From: Actinomycetota bacterium
GTDB taxonomy: Bacteria > Actinomycetota > Thermoleophilia > Miltoncostaeales > Miltoncostaeaceae
DNA length: 64,000 bases
Direction: 5' to 3'
Assembly: GCA_020636905.1 (NCBI GenBank)
Contig: JACJWX010000011.1
Location: 1 to 64,000, forward strand
Below are positions 58,418 to 64,000 of the stretch, piece after piece. The stretch's first letter is position 1. Each line of letters opens with the position of its first letter. Both the position numbers and the translations under genes were made by a program. Below the pieces are notes generated by a model, which worked only from the letters and a program-made list of their open reading frames with translations, was not told the DNA's origin and ran no database searches.

Positions 58418-60768
58418 CAGTGTCTCCCCAGGATCTCTGCGTAGAAGTCGGTGAGGCGGTCGGCCTGCGTCTCGAACGTGAGACCGGCTTCGAACGCGCG
58501 GCGGCCCGCACTCCCCATGCGCTCGGCCTCCTCCGGATCCCGCAGAAGCCGATCGATGGCCGCGGCGTGCGCCGCGGGGTCGTCGTCGGGCACCAGGATG
58601 CCGCACCCCGCGGCCCGCACGACGAGCGCCATGCGCCCGAAGTCGCTGGCCACGACCGGGCGCGCCGCCGCCATGGCCTCGACGAGCTTGGTCGGTACCG
58701 CCCGGGCGTAGTTTCCGTGGTCGCGCAGTGGAATCCATGCGACCGCGGCGTCGGCGAGGAGCCCCGCGACCTCGGAATGATCCACGACCCCGAGATGCGA
58801 GACGCGCTCCGGGAGGGTCCCCGGATCACCGGGACCCGCCAGCACCAGCCGTGCCTCCGGGGCTGCGACCCGGGGAAACGCGTCGAGCATGAGCGGAAGC
58901 CCCCGCTGGGGGCCGAGCCCCCCGACGTAGAGCACGGTCGCGGAACCGGCTGCGGCGGGCGGCGGGAAGCCGGAGCCCCATGGAGCGTTGGTCACCGAGG
59001 TCACCACCGGCGCCCCGGCCATTGCGATGCGGGCCGCGAGATCGCCGTTGACGCCGACCACGCCGTCGGTCCGGGCGGCCAGGTGATGTTCGAGCGAACC
59101 TGCGATCCAGGCCAGGGGCCGCCGGATGGGCCCCGGGAGCCAGCGCTTCGTCCGGACCGTTTCGTGGAGGTATTCGTGGACGTCGTAGACCACCGGGGCA
59201 CCGGTGCGGTGCGCGAGCCAGAGGGCGGCGGGGAGCAGCTCGGGATCGTGGACGTGGTACAGGTCGGCGTTCCGACGGGCCGCCGCCCTGACGAGCCGCC
59301 AACCCGCCGCCAGGCGTCCGACGCGACGGGCAGGGGTCGCCAAGCCGAGGACGCCGGCGTCGGCTCCCGCGCGGGCCGCCGCCGCGGCCTCCTTGTGCAG
59401 GATGCGCACGTCCCGGGGACGATGGACCGACGTGAGGTGGACAATGTGCCGGCCGTCGAGCCGGCTGCCGGTCGCCGGGGCCGGCGGGCGCACGGGGCCC
59501 AGCGACGCCCCGGCCGCGCCGAGTCGATCGAGCAGGCGTTCCCAGAGCTCGCCGTATCCGGGGGCCCGGTCGTCGGCGAAGTAGGTGTTGTGCCACAAGA
59601 GGCTGGCGCCGCCGCCGGCGGCGCGCACACGGTCGAAGACCGCCATGGCACGGTCCTCGGCCTCGTCGGCTCCGAGGCGGAACCTCGAGGAGAGGGTGGT
59701 GTCCATCACGGCCAGCGGGACCAGGCTCAGTCGGGCGGGCCGCTCCTCACCGAGGATCCAGGGTCGGAACGGGCGGGCGATCCCCGCCACGAAGCCGGTG
59801 GACTCGGACCACCCCAGGCTGCTGTCGTGTTCGACGCCCGCATCCTCGAGCCACCGGACGGTCTCGTGATAGCGGAATCGGAGGTAGTGGTACCGGACAC
59901 CGGTCAGCGGCCCACCCACCTCGGCCCGCATCCCGTCCAGCTCGGCACGCAGCGCGCGGGGATCTTCCGATGCCCCGAAGGACGCGTGGAGTCCCACCTC
60001 GCCGCCGGCCGCGCGGACCGCACGAGCCATCGCGGCGCGCTCGTTCTCGTAGATGCCCCTGGGGGTGCCGTCAAGCGGGTGCGCGTTGTGGCCGATGAGG
60101 TAGACCGTGGGCGCGATTCCGCGGCGGCCGGTGGACCAGAGGACGTCGGGGATGTTCCGCCAGGGATCCGTCCCGACCATCGTCGTGAGCGCCCTGCGCG
60201 GGCTGCGGCGCGCGATGCCCGCGAGGCCCTTCGCGGTACGGCGGCGGATGCGGTCGATGTCGTGAGTCAGGAACACCGACCACGTCGATGGCGCCGGGCG
60301 TCCCAGCGCGACGCGCAACAGGGCGATGTACGCCTCGACGAGCGGTTCGTCCGGATCCAGGCCGAGCCGCGCGACCGTGGAATCCTCGAATGTGACGCGT
60401 CCGAAGCGATCGCGTCGTTCGGTGCAGTGCTCGTCCCAGCGGGCGAGCAGGTGGAAGGCGCTCGCCACGATGTCCCCGGGGACCTCGCGGCGAGCTTCGA
60501 TCATCGGGAACAGCAGCGTCACGCCGCCGGACCGGTGCGGGGACCCGCTCGGCAGCGCGGTGCGACCGTCGAAGAACTCCTGCGCCGCGTGGTCCATGGG
60601 GATCCAGACCCCGCCGTCGTGCGGTTCGGACGGCGCGTAGACCAGTTCCGCGGGGCCGTCGACGAACGCCGCGCGTTCGCCGAGGGCGCCGGCCATGATG
60701 TCGAGCACCCACTCCGCGCGGGGGCGGAAGGCGGGATGGCAGCGCTCGATGCGGATCCGGAGGGTCAC
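58417..60768 (-). CDS. Fusion of polysaccharide deacetylase-like domain and GT4 glycosyltransferase
   Basis: A 783-residue two-part protein. The N-terminal part (about 1-405) resembles polysaccharide deacetylase-family proteins with VFLTHDIDRIRRR (metal-binding Asp) and GGEVGLHASFGASED (His). The C-terminal part (about 420-783) is a GT4-type glycosyltransferase: YHVHDPELLPAALWLAHR, VYDVHEYLHETV, VLYVGGLGPQRGLPLMLDAFP and the donor-site NYARAVPTKLVEAMAAARPVV. The joint (about 395-425) has no stop or frame change. GTG start within GTGA overlapping the ATP-grasp stop. It may deacetylate and add sugars on the same repeat unit; inference. Confidence 0.8.
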   Translation of the reverse strand: MTLRIRIERCHPAFRPRAEWVLDIMAGALGERAAFVDGPAELVYAPSEPHDGGVWIPMDHAAQEFFDGRTALPSGSPHRSGGVTLLFPMIEARREVPGDIVASAFHLLARWDEHCTERRDRFGRVTFEDSTVARLGLDPDEPLVEAYIALLRVALGRPAPSTWSVFLTHDIDRIRRRTAKGLAGIARRSPRRALTTMVGTDPWRNIPDVLWSTGRRGIAPTVYLIGHNAHPLDGTPRGIYENERAAMARAVRAAGGEVGLHASFGASEDPRALRAELDGMRAEVGGPLTGVRYHYLRFRYHETVRWLEDAGVEHDSSLGWSESTGFVAGIARPFRPWILGEERPARLSLVPLAVMDTTLSSRFRLGADEAEDRAMAVFDRVRAAGGGASLLWHNTYFADDRAPGYGELWERLLDRLGAAGASLGPVRPPAPATGSRLDGRHIVHLTSVHRPRDVRILHKEAAAAARAGADAGVLGLATPARRVGRLAAGWRLVRAAARRNADLYHVHDPELLPAALWLAHRTGAPVVYDVHEYLHETVRTKRWLPGPIRRPLAWIAGSLEHHLAARTDGVVGVNGDLAARIAMAGAPVVTSVTNAPWGSGFPPPAAAGSATVLYVGGLGPQRGLPLMLDAFPRVAAPEARLVLAGPGDPGTLPERVSHLGVVDHSEVAGLLADAAVAWIPLRDHGNYARAVPTKLVEAMAAARPVVASDFGRMALVVRAAGCGILVPDDDPAAHAAAIDRLLRDPEEAERMGSAGRRAFEAGLTFETQADRLTDFYAEILGRH

Positions 60769-61931
60769 CGTCGGACCGCCCGGCGGATGATGCGGCCGTA
60801 GCTGCTGACACCCGGCTTTGGATCGCGGATGGACCACACTCCGTCCACCAGGGGCGGTCGCAGGCTGGTGGCCGCGCTCACCGGTGACCAGCGCCGCCGG
60901 GCGAGCTCACGGGCGGTGGCCGGGAGATGGCGGCCGCTGAGAATCCAGCGACGACGGCCGGCGTGTCCGACCGGCCACTGGCGGGGTTCCCCGATCGCGT
61001 CCAGGTAACAGGCGAGGGGGAGGTTGACACCGCACCGCGTCGCGAGCGAGATCCAGAGCCACGACCGGGGATTGACCTCGATGAGGTAGTCGCGCCCGTC
61101 CCGGTGGTCGCGCTTGACCTCGACCTGGGAGATGCCATGGAACTCGAGGGCGTCGAGCAGCTCATGGCCTCGCGCGGCCAGCCCGGGGTCCCAGACGGCC
61201 TCCGCCGCCCGTGCGGTGCCGAAGTGTGGCGGCCACTGACGCAGCTTGCGGCCCGTGAACGAGGCGAGCGGCGCGCCCCGGGCGTCGCGGTAGCTCCCCA
61301 GCGTCCAGAGCGCGTCGTCCCCGCCGGGGATGACCTCCTGGATCTGCGGTCCGTACTGCGCCGCCACCTCCCAGTGGCGGCGCAGGTCGGCGGGGGTGTC
61401 CGCCTGCAGGACCTGCACGCCGAAGCGGCGACGGAACTCGGGCGCGTAGCGCGGTTTGAGGATCACCGGGTAGCGGAGGTCGGCGGCGGTGGCCATGACC
61501 ACCGGATCGTCGTCCGCGCGCGGATCGCAGGTCGCCGGGAGCGGAAACCCGATCCGCGCGGCCGCGGCGTGCTGACCACCCTTGTCCATGGTGATCCGCA
61601 TCGTCTCCCAGGGACTCCAGGGGCGGCGGAACCAGCGGTCGACCTCGTCCTCGTGGGGGCCGATCGCGGCGATCGCCTCGTCGTGCGTGGCGAACAGGAC
61701 CGGCCGGGTTCCCGATCGCCGGCCCAGCGTGATGAGCGACTCGACGAATCCGTCGGGGTCACCCAGGGGATCGGGCAGCGGCTCGAACCGCGCGTAGCGC
61801 GACTGCGCGCCCAGGCAATCGGTCCGGTGGTCGGTGGCGATCACGTCGACGCCCTCCTCCCCGAGGGCGCGGATGATGCCGAGGCTGTTCGGCCCGGACG
61901 CCTGGAGCACGACCGCACCCGGTCGGGTCAT
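60765..61931 (-). CDS. ATP-grasp enzyme
   Basis: A 388-residue ATP-grasp ligase of the carboxylate-amine ligase/PylC-like class. It has a short pre-ATP domain (LQASGPNSLGIIRALGEEGVDVIATD), the strand YPVILKPRYAPEFRRRFG (lysine for ATP), and QVEVKRDHRDGRDYLIEVNPRSW (metal-binding acidic residues, about 278-300). In polysaccharide clusters such enzymes add amino acids or other carboxylates to sugars; the substrate is not readable. ATG chosen for overlap with the glycosyltransferase stop; a longer reading to 61952 is less likely. Confidence 0.82.
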   Translation of the reverse strand: MTRPGAVVLQASGPNSLGIIRALGEEGVDVIATDHRTDCLGAQSRYARFEPLPDPLGDPDGFVESLITLGRRSGTRPVLFATHDEAIAAIGPHEDEVDRWFRRPWSPWETMRITMDKGGQHAAAARIGFPLPATCDPRADDDPVVMATAADLRYPVILKPRYAPEFRRRFGVQVLQADTPADLRRHWEVAAQYGPQIQEVIPGGDDALWTLGSYRDARGAPLASFTGRKLRQWPPHFGTARAAEAVWDPGLAARGHELLDALEFHGISQVEVKRDHRDGRDYLIEVNPRSWLWISLATRCGVNLPLACYLDAIGEPRQWPVGHAGRRRWILSGRHLPATARELARRRWSPVSAATSLRPPLVDGVWSIRDPKPGVSSYGRIIRRAVRR

Positions 61932-63139
61932 CGCAGGACCTCGCGGTAACACTCAGCCGTCTGACGGGCATTGGCGAGCCAGGTGAACTCGTCCTGGCCG
62001 ACCTCGAGCGCGCGCGCGGCCAGCCGGTCGCGCAGCCCGGGTTCGTCGAGCATCCGCACGAGGGCGTCGGCCAGCGCGGCGGCGTCGCCCGCCGGAACCA
62101 GGAGACCGGTCTCCTCGTGCCGCACGATCTCGGGGGTGCCGTCGACCGCCGTCGCCACGACCGGACGGCCGCAGTTGAGGGCCTCGCAGCACACCGTGGG
62201 CAGGCCCTCGGAGTGGGACGGGAGCACGAAGAACTCGCCCGCCGCCATCCACCAGGCGACGTCGTCGTGGGCGATCTTGCCCACGAAGCGCAGGCGGTCG
62301 CCGATTCCGAGCGCGCGGGCACGCGCCTCGAGCGATTCGCGCAGCTCGCCGATCCCGGCGACCACCAGCAACGGCGCGCCCTCCGGGCGCATCGAGTGGA
62401 CCCTGCCCATGGCCTCCACCAGCACGTCGACGCCCTTGCGGGGCACGAGTTTTCCGACGTAGGTGACGACGCGCGCCTCGACCGGGAGATCCAGGCGCCG
62501 CCGGGCCTCCGCCATGTCGTGCGGCTGGAAGACGGAGGTGTCGGCGCCGTTGGGCACGACGACGATGGGACGGCGAGGCGTTCCCCACCGCGCCGCCGAG
62601 TCGCGGATGGCACGGCTCACGGTGACGATCTGGTCGATCGACGCGACGGCGTCGCCCACCTGTCGGGCCAGCGCCGGACTCCTGGACGGGAGATCGATGA
62701 CGTCGGCGCGATGAGCGGTCGCCACCACCGGGACGCCGAGTGACGCACCGACCTTCGCCGCCGCCCAGCCGTCGGGCACGAGCATCTGGGCATGGATGAC
62801 GTCGAACGGCCAGCGGGAGTGCACGCGACGCAGGGGACCGGCGATGGCGAACCGCATCGCGTCGGCGTTGCGGGCGCCGAGTCGTGCCCCGGGCAGGGTG
62901 AGCTTGCGCGGATACAGCACCGGCACGCCGTCGATGACGTCGACGCCGGGCACCGCGTGGTACGCGCGCCAGCGGTCCATCAGGGGCGGGGCCCAGCCCT
63001 TGGGCGACACCACGCGGACGTCGTGCCCGAGGCTGCGAAGGGCGCGGACCTGCTCGTGCACGAAGATGCCCGCCGTCGGGTTGACCGGGCTCGGGTACAT
63101 GTGGCTGAGCATCAGCACGCGGAGTCCGTCGCTCCTCAT
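61928..63139 (-). CDS. Glycosyltransferase family 4
   Basis: A 403-residue GT-B enzyme. N-terminal LMLSHMYPSPVNPTAGIFVHEQVRAL with the usual glycine loop, then VVATAHRADVIDLP, VVPNGADTSVF, VGKLVPRKGVDVLVEAM, and donor-site EFFVLPSHSEGLPTVCCEALNCGRPVVATAVDGTPEIV (the E-x7-E motif). Start ATG 63139 is preceded by GGGAG seven bases away; an ATG 18 bases upstream is less favoured. The cysteine pair in TVCCEALNCG is unusual but not informative. Confidence 0.87.
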   Translation of the reverse strand: MRSDGLRVLMLSHMYPSPVNPTAGIFVHEQVRALRSLGHDVRVVSPKGWAPPLMDRWRAYHAVPGVDVIDGVPVLYPRKLTLPGARLGARNADAMRFAIAGPLRRVHSRWPFDVIHAQMLVPDGWAAAKVGASLGVPVVATAHRADVIDLPSRSPALARQVGDAVASIDQIVTVSRAIRDSAARWGTPRRPIVVVPNGADTSVFQPHDMAEARRRLDLPVEARVVTYVGKLVPRKGVDVLVEAMGRVHSMRPEGAPLLVVAGIGELRESLEARARALGIGDRLRFVGKIAHDDVAWWMAAGEFFVLPSHSEGLPTVCCEALNCGRPVVATAVDGTPEIVRHEETGLLVPAGDAAALADALVRMLDEPGLRDRLAARALEVGQDEFTWLANARQTAECYREVLR

Positions 63140-63194
63140 CGCCCGCTCCCGTCGCATTCGGATGCCGCCGCGCGGGCGGGCGGGAGCCGGTGGC

Positions 63195-64000
63195 TCACGG
63201 CGAGCGGTGGTGCGTGTTCCACGGCGCCTCCTCCGATGGTCGTTCGGTCGTGTTCGCGGCCAGGCGGATGGTCAACATGCCGAGCCCGAACATGATCCAC
63301 ATGGGGGCGAAGTGGATCACGGTCGAAGGTCCCAGCGATCCGATGACAAAGCCCGCCAGCGAGGTGGCACCGGCGAGTGCGAGGTACCGCACCAGCGGAT
63401 CGGGGCTCGTCCGCGAGATGCGGAGCTGCCTGGTGGCCAGGTGCAGGTAGAACAGGATGTAGATGCCGAGCCCCACCAGGCCCAGGTTGACGCCGACCTC
63501 GAGCCACCAGTTGTGCATGTTGGCGACGCCGGGGAACTCCAGCAGTGAGCGGACCTTGACGTCCGCGTTGCCGGCGCCGACCCCGATGCCGCCGGAGTCG
63601 CGGATGAGGCCGAGTCCATCTCCGAGCAGGCTGTTGCGCACCGCTCCGGACCCCGTGCCCTGTTCGACCTGGGCCTGCAGCAGCGTGAAGTCGAACTTGG
63701 CCACCATCCGCTCCGGCAGGGGCACGACCCCGGATCCGCGCATCGCCGGGACGACCAGGCCCACCGAGAGCGCGGCGACCACCACCGCCGTGACGGCACG
63801 GCCCCGCTGGCGCCGGTCGGTGCCGAAGTAGATCAGCAGGGTGATGAAGATGATGCCGACGGCGAGGATGTTGGCCTTGCTGCCGGTGAACAGGAGTGCC
63901 ACGAGCGCGAGGCCCGCGCCGACCAGGCCCAGGGCCCGCAGCCGGACGTCCCGGAACACGAGCGGGAGCGCGAGCAGGTACGGCAGGCTGATCGTCAGGT
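63195..64000 (-). CDS. O-antigen ligase/polymerase-like membrane protein, 5' end outside window
   Basis: At least 268 residues; the frame stays open to the window edge at 64000, so the start is missing. Several hydrophobic segments are seen. The stretch from LLFTGSKANILAVGIIFITLLIYF to NMHNWWLEVGVNLGLVGLGIYILFYL matches the Wzy_C/O-antigen ligase family, in particular the extracellular GxGxGN...HNxWLE region. It would polymerise or ligate the polysaccharide made by the cluster. The last 35 residues are a cytoplasmic polar tail. Confidence 0.8.
   Translation of the reverse strand, partial: LTISLPYLLALPLVFRDVRLRALGLVGAGLALVALLFTGSKANILAVGIIFITLLIYFGTDRRQRGRAVTAVVVAALSVGLVVPAMRGSGVVPLPERMVAKFDFTLLQAQVEQGTGSGAVRNSLLGDGLGLIRDSGGIGVGAGNADVKVRSLLEFPGVANMHNWWLEVGVNLGLVGLGIYILFYLHLATRQLRISRTSPDPLVRYLALAGATSLAGFVIGSLGPSTVIHFAPMWIMFGLGMLTIRLAANTTERPSEEAPWNTHHRSP

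Overview
The window is GC-rich, almost fully coding chromosomal DNA that contains the replication origin of what looks like a deep-branching actinobacterium. The class Thermoleophilia is my best guess, from the high GC, the many GTG starts, the rpmH-dnaA-dnaN-recF-DUF721-gyrB-gyrA order, paired PQQ-type propellers and a Ku protein. That placement is inference from gene content, not a phylogeny. No insertion sequence, prophage or CRISPR array is visible.

Layout. 1-5112: 3' end of a respiratory complex I operon (nuoK partial, nuoL, nuoM, nuoN). 5219-7422: exported PPC-like protein, an RNase Sa-type secreted ribonuclease and its barstar-type inhibitor. 7591-10030: two half-size TauE/SafE permeases and an X-family DNA polymerase/PHP protein. 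10196-12688: L,D-transpeptidase and two unknown small genes. 12710-19617: an AhpD-like protein, ileS, a HAD phosphatase, an alpha/beta-hydrolase-fold protein, a diacylglycerol-kinase-family lipid kinase and a small unknown protein. 19649-26484: one tightly overlapped minus-strand operon for fatty acid synthesis (fabZ-fabH-fabD-fabG-fabF, a tyrosine-phosphatase-like gene, accD, accA). 26688-29282: SPFH protein, Ku, flavin reductase-like protein.

29511-44975 is the origin block. gyrA, gyrB, the DUF721 gene, recF, dnaN and dnaA run leftward, and rpmH, rnpA, yidD, yidC, jag, rsmG, parA and parB run rightward. The dnaN-dnaA gap has an AT-rich tract, a TAGTAGTAG DnaA-trio-like element and DnaA-box-like sites. 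A 15/16 match to parS sits exactly on the rsmG start. Upstream of dnaA, in the same transcription unit, is an unusual GHKL ATPase fused to a winged helix.

44977-49572: a NarL-type two-component pair, tRNA-Ile(GAU), a DUF151 nuclease-like gene, chorismate mutase, tatA and tatC. 49573-64000: a long minus-strand envelope/exopolysaccharide cluster (ABC ATPase, UDP-xylose synthase-like enzyme, MurJ, two PQQ-type propellers, Wzz-like protein, initiating sugar transferase, two GT4 glycosyltransferases, a deacetylase-GT4 fusion, an ATP-grasp enzyme, and an O-antigen ligase/polymerase cut by the window edge).

Genes are packed with ATGA, GTGA or similar start/stop overlaps at most operon junctions, which implies strong translational coupling. 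The points most worth a second look are the dnaA-linked GHKL ATPase, the parS/rsmG overlap, the DnaA-trio origin, the split TauE pair, the ribonuclease/barstar cassette, and several enzymes with altered key residues.
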